The notes below the pieces were generated by a model. The model did no database searches, was not told where the DNA came from, and was given only the letters and a program-made list of their open reading frames with translations. A stretch of DNA of 47,240 bases, taken from contig JAQSDV010000003.1 in assembly GCA_029945425.1 (NCBI GenBank), positions 1-47,240 of the forward strand, given 5' to 3'. Made by a program: the position numbers and the translations under genes. Of the stretch, positions 24,553 through 33,376 are shown one piece after another (position 1 is the first letter of the stretch; each line of letters starts with the position of its first letter). The stretch is from a bacterium. Its GTDB lineage: Bacteria; Pseudomonadota; Alphaproteobacteria; Micavibrionales; UBA2020.

Positions 24553-25209
24553 ATGTCTTTCCGCCTTGTCCTCGCAGCTGCGTTTCTGATCTCGGCCACG
24601 ACGCCCGTATTTGCGCAAGCCGGGGCGGAGCAGGGGGCAGCCCCCGCACCCGCACCGTCCGCGCAGGCACAAGCCAATGCCCCGAACGCCGCGCCGATGC
24701 GGATCGAGGTCGATGAAAAGACGCTGCAGGGCGAAGATGCATATGTGGATTCCTTCCAAAAACTAACGGCCGTTCAAAAGACCGAACAAGAGACGCTCGA
24801 CAAGCAGTTCTTCGAGAGCATGCGCCCGATCATCGATATCTATGATCTCGGCGGCAAAGTGATGTTCTGTCTCAATACGCATAAATTCACCGGCGGCGAA
24901 AACGCATCGTTTGTGGAGTCTTTCAAGGCCTTCCAGAAGCTGAAATCCGATGAGCAGGAAGTAATGTGGAAGAAGCACCGCACGGACGCACGCAAGGTTA
25001 CTTACCTAGATCACGTGCTTATGGACAGCCATTACAGCTATATCCAGGCCGTTCAGAAGGCCGCAGCCGAGCAAATGGTCACCCAGACGGGCAAAGCAGG
25101 CGGTTATAACGATACAAACTGCCCCGAAGTGCAAAAAACCCTCGAAATTGCCCATGAAAAGGCCTCCAAAAGCCTTCAAAATGGAACTTTAGGTACCCCC
25201 GCCAAGTAA
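24553..25209 (+). CDS. Hypothetical exported protein between clpP and lon
   Basis: No family is recognised. The first 21 residues (MSFRLVLAAAFLISATTPVFA) are a typical Sec signal peptide with an A-x-A cleavage site. The rest is an Ala/Pro/Gln linker and a mostly helical domain of about 150 residues with two cysteines (VMFCLNT and TNCPEV), which may pair in the periplasm. The start ATG 24553 has CGGAG upstream; the open frame continues 14 codons further back over the clpP terminator and is rejected there. It occupies the position where clpX is normally found. Confidence 0.75.
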   Translation: MSFRLVLAAAFLISATTPVFAQAGAEQGAAPAPAPSAQAQANAPNAAPMRIEVDEKTLQGEDAYVDSFQKLTAVQKTEQETLDKQFFESMRPIIDIYDLGGKVMFCLNTHKFTGGENASFVESFKAFQKLKSDEQEVMWKKHRTDARKVTYLDHVLMDSHYSYIQAVQKAAAEQMVTQTGKAGGYNDTNCPEVQKTLEIAHEKASKSLQNGTLGTPAK

Positions 25210-25277
25210 GCTTTGCTGAAATCTCGTAAGATTTCGGAGGCTGGAAGTTTCAATACGTTTACCCAATCGGAAATTTT

Positions 25278-25311
25278 CTTTTGTCACAAGCCTGTTGCAG
25301 CTTGTCAAAAG
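25278..25311. promoter_or_regulatory. Imperfect inverted repeat upstream of lon
   Basis: CTTTTG-TC-ACAAG and CTTGT-CAAAAG form 11-bp arms with a 2-base bulge around a 10-base spacer. It lies about 145 bp upstream of lon within a 244-bp gap that otherwise shows no gene. It could be an operator or a weak terminator of the preceding gene. I found no clear heat-shock promoter in this gap. Confidence 0.35.
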
Positions 25312-25453
25312 TTAACAACCATCTATTTCACCTGTTATGAGGCACTAACAGGCGAAAAAACCGCCCTAAAACGCCAGAAATCGACCGAATTTTGCCAAAA
25401 ATAAACCTTTAATGGGCATAATCCGGTAAGAGAGTGTAAAAGAAGGAAAAAAA

Positions 25454-27853
25454 ATGCAAGATCCCACAGGCACCGGCCCTAAACATCCCGTCCTCCCCCT
25501 CCGCGATATCGTCGTATTCCCCCATATGATCGTGCCCCTGTTCGTGGGCCGTGAAAAATCCGTGAAAGCGCTCGAAAGCGCCATGGCCGATAACAAGCAG
25601 GTTCTGCTTGTGACCCAGAAATCCGCGCAGCAGGACGATCCCGGCGCTGGCGACCTTTATTCTATTGGCACGCTCGGCACCGTGCTGCAGCTGCTGAAAC
25701 TGCCCGATGGCACCGTGAAGGTGCTGGTCGAAGGCACCAAGCGCGCGAAAATCCTGAACTACACCGACAAGCCCGAATATTTCGAGGCCTATGCCGAAAT
25801 CATCGAAGAGCGCGCCGTCACCGGCGAAGCGATTGACGGGCTGATGCGCGCCTGCGTATCGCAGTTCGACCAGTATGTGAAGCTCAACAAGAAAATCCCG
25901 CCGGAGATCATCACCTCCATCGGCCAGATCGACAACGCAAACAAGCTTGCGGACACTGTCGCATCGCATCTGTCGCTGAAAATTTCCGACCGCCAGAAAC
26001 TGCTGGAGCTGACCGGCGTCGCCGAGCGTCTCGAGCAAATTTTCTCCTTCATGGAAGGCGAGATTTCCGTTCTTGAAGTTGAAAAGCGTATCCGTGGCCG
26101 CGTGAAGCGCCAGATGGAAAAAACGCAGCGCGAGTATTACCTCAACGAACAAATGAAGGCGATCCAGAAAGAGCTCAACGAAGGCGAAGACGGCGTCGAC
26201 GAGCTGACCGAACTGGAAGAGAAAATCAAAAAAGCCCGCATGACGAAAGAGGCGAAGACCAAGGCCAATGCCGAGCTGAAAAAGCTCCGCCAGATGAGCC
26301 CGATGTCCGCCGAAGCGACGGTCGTGCGCAACTACCTCGACTGGATGCTGAATATTCCGTGGAACAAGCGCACCAAAGTTCTGAAAGACCTGAAATTCGC
26401 TGAATCCGTGCTTGATAAAGACCATTACGGTCTCGATAAAGTCAAAGAACGCATCCTCGAATACTTGGCCGTGCAGCACCGCGCGAACAAGGTCAAGGGC
26501 CCGATCCTTTGCCTCGTCGGCCCGCCCGGTGTCGGTAAAACATCGCTCGGTAAATCGATCGCGCAGGCGACCAACCGTAACTTCGTCCGTATGTCGCTGG
26601 GCGGCGTGCGTGATGAATCGGAAATCCGTGGTCACCGCCGCACCTACATCGGCTCCATGCCCGGTCGCATCATTCAGGGCATGAAAAAAGCGAAATCGTC
26701 GAACCCTCTTTTCCTGCTGGACGAGATCGACAAGCTGGCACATGACTGGCGCGGCGATCCCGCGGCGGCACTGCTGGAGGTGCTTGACCCCGCGCAGAAC
26801 AGCACGTTCAACGACCATTACATGGAGATCGATTACGACCTTTCCGACGTGATGTTCATCTGCACGGCCAACACGCTGGACCTGCCGCGTCCGCTACTCG
26901 ACCGTATGGAGATCATCCGCGTCTCCGGCTACACCGAAGAGGAAAAGGTCGAAATCGCGAAACGCCACCTGCTGGAAAAACAGAAAGAGGCGAACGGGCT
27001 GAAGAAAAACGAATTCAGCATCACCGATCCCGCGATGCGCCAGCTGATCCGCCTTTACACGCGTGAAGCCGGCGTCCGTAACCTCGAGCGTGAACTGTCG
27101 AACCTTGCCCGCAAGGCCATCAAGGAAATCATGATGGGCAAGAAGACGGAGATCAACGTCACGCCGAAAAACCTTGAAAAATACGCCGGCGTGCCGCGCT
27201 ACCGCTATGGCATGGCCGACGAGAACGACCGTATCGGCTGCGTGACAGGCCTTGCCTGGACCGAAGTCGGCGGCGAGTTGCTGTCGATTGAATCCGTCAC
27301 TTTCCCGAACGGCAAAGGCAAGGTCAGCATGACCGGCAAGCTGGGCGAGGTGATGAAGGAGTCGATCCAGGTCGCCGAGATGCTCGTCAAATCCCGCGCT
27401 GCGTCGCTCGGCATCAGGGCCGAAGTGCTCGAATCGCTGGGCGTCCACGTTCACGTTCCGGAAGGCGCTACGCCCAAGGACGGCCCGTCTGCCGGTATCG
27501 CTATGGTAACTTCCATCGTGTCCTGCCTGACCGGTATTGCGGTTCGCAAGAACGTCGCAATGACGGGCGAGGTAGACCTCGTGGGTCAGGTTATGCCGAT
27601 TGGCGGCCTCAAGGAAAAGCTGCTCGCAGCACTCCGCGGTGGCATCACCAAGGTCCTGATTCCGAAGGAAAACGTCAAGGATTTGGCGGAGATACCGGAC
27701 AATGTTAAGAAAGGGCTTGAGATCGTTCCTGTGACGGCAATCACCGAGGTGCTGTCGCATGCCCTCGTGTCCATGCCGGAACCTGTGGAGGACAAGCCCA
27801 GCGTTACGACAAGGACCGGTGACGGCAAGGAAAAAGACCTGATCCACCATTGA
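25454..27853 (+). CDS. lon: ATP-dependent protease Lon
   Basis: Lon is a homo-hexameric cytoplasmic AAA+ serine protease. The 799-residue protein has the N-terminal substrate domain (about 12-205), a coiled-coil, the AAA+ module with Walker A GPPGVGKT (356-363) and Walker B LFLLDEIDK, and the protease domain with Ser679 in PKDGPSAG and the KEK lysine region at 720-722. Spacing matches the E. coli enzyme. AAGGAAAAAAA precedes the ATG at 25454. hupB follows, as is usual in alphaproteobacteria. Upstream is a small exported protein gene in place of clpX. Confidence 0.98.
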   Translation: MQDPTGTGPKHPVLPLRDIVVFPHMIVPLFVGREKSVKALESAMADNKQVLLVTQKSAQQDDPGAGDLYSIGTLGTVLQLLKLPDGTVKVLVEGTKRAKILNYTDKPEYFEAYAEIIEERAVTGEAIDGLMRACVSQFDQYVKLNKKIPPEIITSIGQIDNANKLADTVASHLSLKISDRQKLLELTGVAERLEQIFSFMEGEISVLEVEKRIRGRVKRQMEKTQREYYLNEQMKAIQKELNEGEDGVDELTELEEKIKKARMTKEAKTKANAELKKLRQMSPMSAEATVVRNYLDWMLNIPWNKRTKVLKDLKFAESVLDKDHYGLDKVKERILEYLAVQHRANKVKGPILCLVGPPGVGKTSLGKSIAQATNRNFVRMSLGGVRDESEIRGHRRTYIGSMPGRIIQGMKKAKSSNPLFLLDEIDKLAHDWRGDPAAALLEVLDPAQNSTFNDHYMEIDYDLSDVMFICTANTLDLPRPLLDRMEIIRVSGYTEEEKVEIAKRHLLEKQKEANGLKKNEFSITDPAMRQLIRLYTREAGVRNLERELSNLARKAIKEIMMGKKTEINVTPKNLEKYAGVPRYRYGMADENDRIGCVTGLAWTEVGGELLSIESVTFPNGKGKVSMTGKLGEVMKESIQVAEMLVKSRAASLGIRAEVLESLGVHVHVPEGATPKDGPSAGIAMVTSIVSCLTGIAVRKNVAMTGEVDLVGQVMPIGGLKEKLLAALRGGITKVLIPKENVKDLAEIPDNVKKGLEIVPVTAITEVLSHALVSMPEPVEDKPSVTTRTGDGKEKDLIHH

Positions 27854-27931
27854 AATCTGGCTTGAATCCTAGCAAACTGCACATATCAAACGGAGCGGCT
27901 GCATCTAATAAGGGGTAGCCGCTTCGTCCAT

Positions 27932-27962
27932 GATGGGGTCTGTTTCTTAAACAGGCGCCATC
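27932..27962. promoter_or_regulatory. Strong hairpin in the hupB leader
   Basis: Arms GATGGGGTCTGTTT and AAACAGGCGCCATC pair with two mismatches around a 3-base loop, ending 28 bp before the hupB start. Just upstream, AGCGGCT (27894-27900) and AGCCGCT (27917-27923) can form a second stem. There is no T-run of terminator type. The pair may act as a lon terminator or as a leader structure affecting hupB translation. Confidence 0.45.
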
Positions 27963-27990
27963 CGGTTTAAACTTGCAAAGAGGTATCACC

Positions 27991-28269
27991 GTGAACAAGA
28001 ACGAACTCGTCGATTTCATCGCACAGCAAAAATCCGACCTGTCCAAGTCGCTCATCACCGAGATCATTGATCTCGCTTTTGACGGCATCGAGACCGAGCT
28101 GCAAAAAGGCGGCGAAGCCCGCTTTGCCGGCTTTGGCACCTTCAAGGTCGCCCGCCGTGAAGCAACCACCGGCCGCAACCCCCGCACCGGCGAAAACATC
28201 AAGATCGAAGCTTCGAACCGCGTGAAATTCACGCCCGGTAAAGAGCTGAAAGAAGCTGTTAACAAGTAA
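27991..28269 (+). CDS. hupB: DNA-binding protein HU
   Basis: HU is a small histone-like dimer that bends DNA. The 92-residue protein begins with M/V-NKNELVDFIA, has the dimer core, and carries the DNA-arm signature GFGTFKVARREATTGRNP followed by RTGENIKIEAS and VKFTPGKELK. Length is standard. I chose GTG 27991, which has AGAGG at good spacing; an in-frame TTG 18 bp upstream is less likely. It follows lon by 137 bp with a hairpin-rich leader, and tRNA-Val lies 69 bp downstream. Confidence 0.97.
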   Translation: MNKNELVDFIAQQKSDLSKSLITEIIDLAFDGIETELQKGGEARFAGFGTFKVARREATTGRNPRTGENIKIEASNRVKFTPGKELKEAVNK

Positions 28270-28285
28270 GACTGTCAGGTGGACG

Positions 28286-28314
28286 TTGACTTGATATTCC
28301 ATATGGATTATCAA
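28286..28314 (+). promoter_or_regulatory. Probable promoter of tRNA-Val
   Basis: TTGACT (28286-28291) and TATCAA (28309-28314) are 17 bp apart, and the tRNA starts 24 bp after the -10 element. The spacer holds the 10-bp palindrome TCCATATGGA. Confidence 0.5.
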
Positions 28315-28338
28315 TATTTCGTCCCTGACAAAGGGGAA

Positions 28339-28413
28339 GGGTGCTTAGCTCAGCGGTAGAGCGTCTCGTTTACACCGAGAATGTCGGGAGTTCAATCCTC
28401 TCAGCACCCACCA
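28339..28413 (+). tRNA. tRNA-Val (TAC anticodon)
   Basis: A 75-base cloverleaf. Acceptor GGGTGCT pairs with AGCACCC, the anticodon stem TCTCG/CGAGA closes the loop TTTACAC with TAC, and CCA is encoded at 28411-28413. It marks the left edge of the accessory block that separates hupB from nuo. Confidence 0.97.
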
Positions 28414-28478
28414 CCCTGCCTTCCATATCTACTTCGACTGCCTTGGCAGCCGACCGCGCCATTTGATAGTCTAATGTC

Positions 28479-29018
28479 ATGGCTGCTCTGTCCAAAAAAT
28501 TCAATCCGCCGCCCGTTCCGAAACCGGAAGACATTTACGCCTTCTGCAATGCCGGAAAAATGAACGACCGCGTGACGGTCGACAAATACCTCGACCAGTT
28601 CGGCGCTGCCATCATCGACGAGCGCGATAACATGCGCGACAACGCGCTCACCTGGGCGGCGTGGATGGGCCATGCGGAAATGTGTGCATACTTGCTCGAA
28701 CGCGGCGCGGCTGTGAATGCCAAGGGCATGACCGACCGTAACGCGCTCGGCTGGGCCGCGCAGGGCGGGCGCAGCGAATGCGCCAAGGTTCTGCTGGCGG
28801 CGGGCGCCGATATGAACCAGCCGGATGCCGAAGGCCGCACCCCGCTGAAGATTGCACAGGATGCCGCCCGTACCGAGCTTGCCGAAATGATGGTCAAGGA
28901 AACGGAAACCCGCAGCGAGCGAGCGCGCCTGAAAAAGGAACGCGAGGACGGCATCGCGCTGACGGCGAAGCGTCAGGAAATGCTGCGCAAGTTCAAGCCG
29001 CCGAAACTGAAACCCTGA
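28479..29018 (+). CDS. Small ankyrin-repeat protein
   Basis: The 179-residue protein holds about three ankyrin repeats between residues 50 and 145: NALTWAAWMGHAEMCAYLL, NALGWAAQGGRSECAKVLL and the more drifted TPLKIAQDAARTELAEMM, with the G-A-x-x-N turns between them. Ankyrin repeats bind other proteins; the partner is unknown. A Lys/Arg/Glu-rich helical tail follows. There is no signal peptide, so it is probably cytoplasmic. Its stop lies one base from the stop of the convergent antiporter gene. It is the first gene after tRNA-Val. A second, larger ankyrin gene lies 2.8 kb downstream. Confidence 0.85.
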   Translation: MAALSKKFNPPPVPKPEDIYAFCNAGKMNDRVTVDKYLDQFGAAIIDERDNMRDNALTWAAWMGHAEMCAYLLERGAAVNAKGMTDRNALGWAAQGGRSECAKVLLAAGADMNQPDAEGRTPLKIAQDAARTELAEMMVKETETRSERARLKKEREDGIALTAKRQEMLRKFKPPKLKP

Positions 29019-29019
29019 A

Positions 29020-30708
29020 TTATTGCGATGATTGCAGCCCGTCGAGATGCTCCAGCATCCGGCGGCTGACTTCCTGCGACGAATTGACGGTCAGGTGCAC
29101 GTTCTTCTCGGCGAAATAGGCGATCTCTTCGTCGTTCTGCGCCTTTACGATTACGCGGATATAGGGCTTGATCGCGCGGGCGCTTTCGACGATGTTGCGC
29201 GCCTCGAAGGGGTCGGGAACAGTCACGATGATGGCAAGCGCCTTCTGGATCGCTGCCTCGCCCAGCACTTCCGCGCTGATCGCGTCGCCGTAGATGGCGT
29301 GGAAGCCCTTGCCGCGCAGGTATTCGACCTTTTCACGGTTGCGCTCGATGATGACAAGGTCGACGTGGCGTTCATGGATATGCTGCGTGATGAATTTGCC
29401 CACGCGGCCGACACCGACGAGGATAACCAGATCCTTCAACGCGCGCTTTTCATCGGTGCGCAGGTGGGCAAGGTCGTCATCGCGCAGGTTGAACATGCGG
29501 CTGAGCTTCGGCGTTGCGCCCACAACTGTATAAATCCTCTTGCCGACATAGAACAGGACGGGGTTGATGGCAATCGACACCATGGCGCCCGCCAAAATCA
29601 TGTCGCGCCCCGCATCGGGCAGCAGGCCGAGCGTCATGCCGAGGCCGATCAGGATGAACGAAAATTCCCCGATCTGCGCAAGGCCGGCCGAAACGATCAG
29701 GCCGGTTTTGAGCGGATAGCCGAAAAAAGTCACAATCAGGAAGGTGATGAGCGACTTGCCGACCGTGATGACGGCGATCACGGCCAGCACGTTCACCGGC
29801 TGGTCGATCAGGATATTGGGGTTGAAGATCATGCCGACGGAAACAAAGAACAGGACGGCGAAGGCGTCCTGAAACGGCAGCGCATGGTCGGCGACTTCGT
29901 GGTTAAGGTCGGATTCACGGATCATCATGCCCGCAAAGAACGCGCCGAGCGCAAAGGACACGCCGAACAGGATCTGCGCGCCGAAGGCCACACCCATCGC
30001 CATCGCAAAGACGGCAAGGGTAAACAGCTCGCGGGAGCCAGTACGGCTGACAACCGACAGCAGCCAGGGCAACACGCGCTTGCCGCCCACGAACATAATG
30101 ACGATGAACAGCAGAACCTTGCCGATCGCGATGCCAAGTTCCTTGGCGGTCGCAAGGAAATCTGCATCCGGTGATTTTCCGGCAGCGGCGAGCGCGGGGA
30201 TCAGCACCATCGCCAAAATCATTACAAGATCCTCGACGATCAGCCAGCCGATCGCGATCTTGCCCTCCATGCTCTGTACCATGTTGCGCTCTTCAAGCGC
30301 ACGCAGCAGGACAACGGTGGAGGCAACGGACAGCGCAAGGCCCAGTATCACACCCGACTGCACCGACCAGCCCCAGAGCCAGGCAAGCCCGATACCAAGG
30401 CCCGTGCCGATGATAATGCGGCCAATCGCGCCGGTGAGGGCGATCTTGCGCACCTCCATAAAATCCTGAATCGAGAAATGCAGGCCGACGCCGAACATCA
30501 GCAGCACGACACCGATTTCGGAGAGCTGTTCGGCGATTTTCAGGTCGGCATGAAATCCGGGCGTATGCGGCCCGACCAGAATGCCCGCCAGCAGATATCC
30601 GACGATAGGCGAAATGCGCAGCTTGGCAGCGACAAGGCCCAGCACGAATGCCGTCGAAAGGCCGACGGCAACGGTGGAAATCAGCGGAATGTCGTGCAAT
30701 GCGGACAT
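29020..30708 (-). CDS. Kef-type (CPA2) monovalent cation:proton antiporter with TrkA-N domain
   Basis: The protein has about 562 residues. The first 400 form many membrane helices of the CPA2 exchanger family, with motifs such as PIVGYLLAGILVGPHTPGF near the N-terminus and LGAFFAGMMIRESDLNH midway. A cytoplasmic TrkA-N nucleotide-binding domain follows (ILVGVGRVGKFI, about residues 410-530). The layout is that of KefB/KefC/YbaL, which exchange potassium (or sodium) for protons; I cannot tell which ion is used. I took ATG 30708 because the 21 upstream in-frame codons do not look like family sequence. It converges on the small ankyrin gene. Confidence 0.92.
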   Translation of the reverse strand: MSALHDIPLISTVAVGLSTAFVLGLVAAKLRISPIVGYLLAGILVGPHTPGFHADLKIAEQLSEIGVVLLMFGVGLHFSIQDFMEVRKIALTGAIGRIIIGTGLGIGLAWLWGWSVQSGVILGLALSVASTVVLLRALEERNMVQSMEGKIAIGWLIVEDLVMILAMVLIPALAAAGKSPDADFLATAKELGIAIGKVLLFIVIMFVGGKRVLPWLLSVVSRTGSRELFTLAVFAMAMGVAFGAQILFGVSFALGAFFAGMMIRESDLNHEVADHALPFQDAFAVLFFVSVGMIFNPNILIDQPVNVLAVIAVITVGKSLITFLIVTFFGYPLKTGLIVSAGLAQIGEFSFILIGLGMTLGLLPDAGRDMILAGAMVSIAINPVLFYVGKRIYTVVGATPKLSRMFNLRDDDLAHLRTDEKRALKDLVILVGVGRVGKFITQHIHERHVDLVIIERNREKVEYLRGKGFHAIYGDAISAEVLGEAAIQKALAIIVTVPDPFEARNIVESARAIKPYIRVIVKAQNDEEIAYFAEKNVHLTVNSSQEVSRRMLEHLDGLQSSQ

Positions 30709-30818
30709 AGGGATATTATTCTTTTCAAACGGTGCGATAGCCAGCCCGCCGGGCGCGTGACGCGCCTGCATGCTTATACATATACAGTATCATAGTACCG
30801 CTATCAAAAGCAATAATA

Positions 30819-31835
30819 TTATACAGGCTTGGGCGGATTTCCGGCGGGTGCGGGGCTTGCCGGTGCTTTCTTCGGCAGCACGGGCGAACCGGTATCGCGG
30901 ATGCGGTTTGTCGCGGCGACCAATGACTTCATGGTTTCGGGCGATGCGCCGGAATGGCCGGACTGCACGAATTCAAGGCTGACATTCGTCAGTTTTTCGG
31001 ACAAATCAAAAGCGGACATTGGCGGGCAAACGATATCATGACGTCCTTGCACAATGGCGGTCGGGATGTCTTTGATCACGGCGATGTTCTGCATGATGCT
31101 GTCATCGGGCATGTGGTTGCGCATGAAATGCGCCTCGATACGGGCAAAGGGCAGGGCGCGCTGCGGCGTATCGTTGCGGATTTCATCGGGCGGCACGTCG
31201 AGGAACGCGCTGCCGTTTTCAAAGCGCGTCCATGCAAAGGCAGCGGGCAGGTGAACCGCAGGATCGGGATCGGTCAGGCGCTGATAATAGTTTTCCAGCA
31301 GATCACTGCGTTCGTTCTGCGGCAGGAATTCGACGAATTCCTTGTACACTTCGGGGAAGAACGTGCCGATGCGGTTGATGTACCAGTCCAGTTCCTTGTC
31401 GCGCATCATGAACACGCCGCGCAGCGTCATGCTGAGGGTGTTTTCGGGGTATTTCTCCGCATACATCAGGGCGAGGGTGGAACCCCACGACCCGCCGAAC
31501 AAATGCCATTTGTCGATGCCCAGATGCTGGCGGAGTTTTTCGTTATCCTCCACCAGATGCGCGGGCGAATTTGCGTTGATGTCGCCGGGCGGGTTCGATG
31601 CGGGCGCACCACGCTGGTCGTAAATCACGATGTTGAAAACGGCGGGGTCAAAGAAACGGTGGAAATAGGGCGCTGAGCCTGCGCCGGGTCCGCCATGCAG
31701 GTATACGACGGGAATACCGTCGGGGTTGCCGAATTGCTGGTAATGCAGCTTGTGCCCATCGCCCACGTCAAGATCGCCTTCGTTGAACGGGAGGCTTGCG
31801 GGATAAAGGATTGCGTCTTTTTCGTCGGCGGCCAT
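30819..31835 (-). CDS. pip: Proline iminopeptidase (prolyl aminopeptidase)
   Basis: This S33 alpha/beta hydrolase removes N-terminal proline from peptides. The sequence has LHGGPGAGSAPYFHRFFDP, DQRGAPAS (usually DQRG-C/A-G-R-S), the nucleophile elbow GGSWGSTLAL, an Asp in GRHDIVCP and the final His in SGHSG. The conserved WHLFGGSWGS and family length (about 315-340) match. A Pro/Ala-rich tail of about 20 residues is extra. No signal peptide is present. It follows the large ankyrin gene by only 4 bp on the same strand, so the two are probably co-transcribed. Confidence 0.95.
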   Translation of the reverse strand: MAADEKDAILYPASLPFNEGDLDVGDGHKLHYQQFGNPDGIPVVYLHGGPGAGSAPYFHRFFDPAVFNIVIYDQRGAPASNPPGDINANSPAHLVEDNEKLRQHLGIDKWHLFGGSWGSTLALMYAEKYPENTLSMTLRGVFMMRDKELDWYINRIGTFFPEVYKEFVEFLPQNERSDLLENYYQRLTDPDPAVHLPAAFAWTRFENGSAFLDVPPDEIRNDTPQRALPFARIEAHFMRNHMPDDSIMQNIAVIKDIPTAIVQGRHDIVCPPMSAFDLSEKLTNVSLEFVQSGHSGASPETMKSLVAATNRIRDTGSPVLPKKAPASPAPAGNPPKPV

Positions 31836-31839
31836 GTGT

Positions 31840-33219
31840 TTAAATCCCTGCGGGTTTTTTCAACTGGGTCTTGTTCAGGTTGTGCCTGAACACTTTATCT
31901 TCATCTGCCTTGCCGCCCAGACGTTTGTATTCGTTAAAGGCGGTCAGCAGCGCATCGTCGCTGATGGTGTCGAAACTCTGCTGCGGGCCCATCAGCTCGG
32001 CCTTGGTCGCAAGGTTTTCAGCGAATGTGACGCGCTCGCGGCTTTCGAAATTGAACAACTCGGTCAGTTTTTTGTTCAGCACGGGCATGACCGTGATATG
32101 GGCGATGCTGTGCGTACCGGCCAGCGTCCAGACCTCCACATCGTTCGTCGAACCGGGCGGTGTGGCGATGACGACAGGCTGGGCGACCGGAACAACCACG
32201 GCAGCGGGAACGGGCTTTACCTCTATCACGGGCGCTGCGGAGGGTGGTTCGACTTTTCTGATCGGCAGCGTCTCGCGCGGGGGCAGGGGGCCTTGCAGCA
32301 GCTCGATCATTTCCTTCATGGCGAATTGCTGGGCATAGGAAAGCGCGGTGCGTTTGTCCTTGTCCTGTATATTTTTATCGATGCCCTGTGCCAGCAGAAA
32401 ACGGGCCATTTCGGGCTGGTTTTTCTCGGCTGCGGAATGCAGGGCGGTCCGGTTGTTATCGTTCCGGTCGCCGATCTTGATGATGCCGTGCTGAAGGAGC
32501 AGGGTCGCGGCCTCGATATTCCCATGCGCGGCGACGCCATGCAGAGGATGTTCCTCGCCCGTTTTTTTTGCGCCACGTTCGAGCAGCATTTGCAGCATTT
32601 CTGTGCTGTTGCGCGTGACCGCCGCCTGAAGAGGGCTGTCGTAAACCGTCTTGGTGCGGCTGGAATAACTGTAGCCGAAATATTCATCGCTGCGGTCGGA
32701 CACCTGACGGGATCGGAACACCGAAGGATCTGCGCCAACGGAGAGCAGGATATCTAGCGCGTCCGGCTTGTTATTCATCACCGCGCAGTATACGGCGGGC
32801 GGATCACCTGCGGTGAGGTCGACTTTTTTGGCATCTATGAACATCTGCAGCATGTCGTAACGCTCATGCACGATCGCGGCCTGCAAGGGCGTCATGCCCT
32901 TCGGCGCCGTGCTGATGCTGCGCGTGGTTTCTTTTTCCAGCATGAATTTCACAAGCGAAGTATGCCCGCCCGTCACAGCCTCCAATAACGGGGTCGCCCA
33001 GCTTTCGCGGTTATGATCTGTCAGGGCCGCACCGGAATTCAGCAGCAGCGTGACCATGCCGATATGTCCGTGGCGCGCGGCGAGATGGATGGCGCGGTTG
33101 CCGTCGTCATCCTCCGCCTGCAGCCATTTCTTTTTCTTGGACAGATAGGCGGACACAGTTTCGGTATCGCCGGCAGCAGCGGCGGTGAGGAATTCTTTTT
33201 GCGAACGAAACAGTGCCAT
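31840..33219 (-). CDS. Ankyrin-repeat protein with Pro-rich linker and unknown C-terminal domain
   Basis: The protein of about 459 residues has roughly eight ankyrin repeats over its first 300 residues (for example AIHLAARHGHIGMVTLLL, PLLEAVTGGHTSLVKFML and ALHSAAEKNQPEMARFLL). A Pro/Val-rich linker follows (about 325-355), then a C-terminal segment of about 110 residues without a recognised family. No signal peptide or membrane segment is visible. I took ATG 33219; an in-frame TTG at 33237 is possible, and neither has a good ribosome site. It lies 4 bp upstream of pip on the same strand and diverges from the vWA-like gene, sharing a 157-bp upstream region. Confidence 0.85.
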   Translation of the reverse strand: MALFRSQKEFLTAAAAGDTETVSAYLSKKKKWLQAEDDDGNRAIHLAARHGHIGMVTLLLNSGAALTDHNRESWATPLLEAVTGGHTSLVKFMLEKETTRSISTAPKGMTPLQAAIVHERYDMLQMFIDAKKVDLTAGDPPAVYCAVMNNKPDALDILLSVGADPSVFRSRQVSDRSDEYFGYSYSSRTKTVYDSPLQAAVTRNSTEMLQMLLERGAKKTGEEHPLHGVAAHGNIEAATLLLQHGIIKIGDRNDNNRTALHSAAEKNQPEMARFLLAQGIDKNIQDKDKRTALSYAQQFAMKEMIELLQGPLPPRETLPIRKVEPPSAAPVIEVKPVPAAVVVPVAQPVVIATPPGSTNDVEVWTLAGTHSIAHITVMPVLNKKLTELFNFESRERVTFAENLATKAELMGPQQSFDTISDDALLTAFNEYKRLGGKADEDKVFRHNLNKTQLKKPAGI

Positions 33220-33376
33220 CTGCGCGCAGTCATTCAAGGGTTTAGCGGAGGATTAGAAATACCATAATCCAGAAAAGAGGGTCAAGCCTCTATATAAGGT
33301 GTGCAGGATTGACAGAACCCCCTCATAGGCCTATGAAAAACCATCCAATTACATTTTTTGAAGGGATTTCTCCGCC

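Noticed and set aside
25213..25404. Open frame of 63 codons between the exported protein gene and lon
   Set aside because: It starts with TTG, has no ribosome site, covers an inverted repeat, and the composition is unlike neighbouring genes.
25409..26818. Minus-strand open frame opposite lon
   Set aside because: lon is unmistakable on the plus strand, and the reverse frame has shadow composition.
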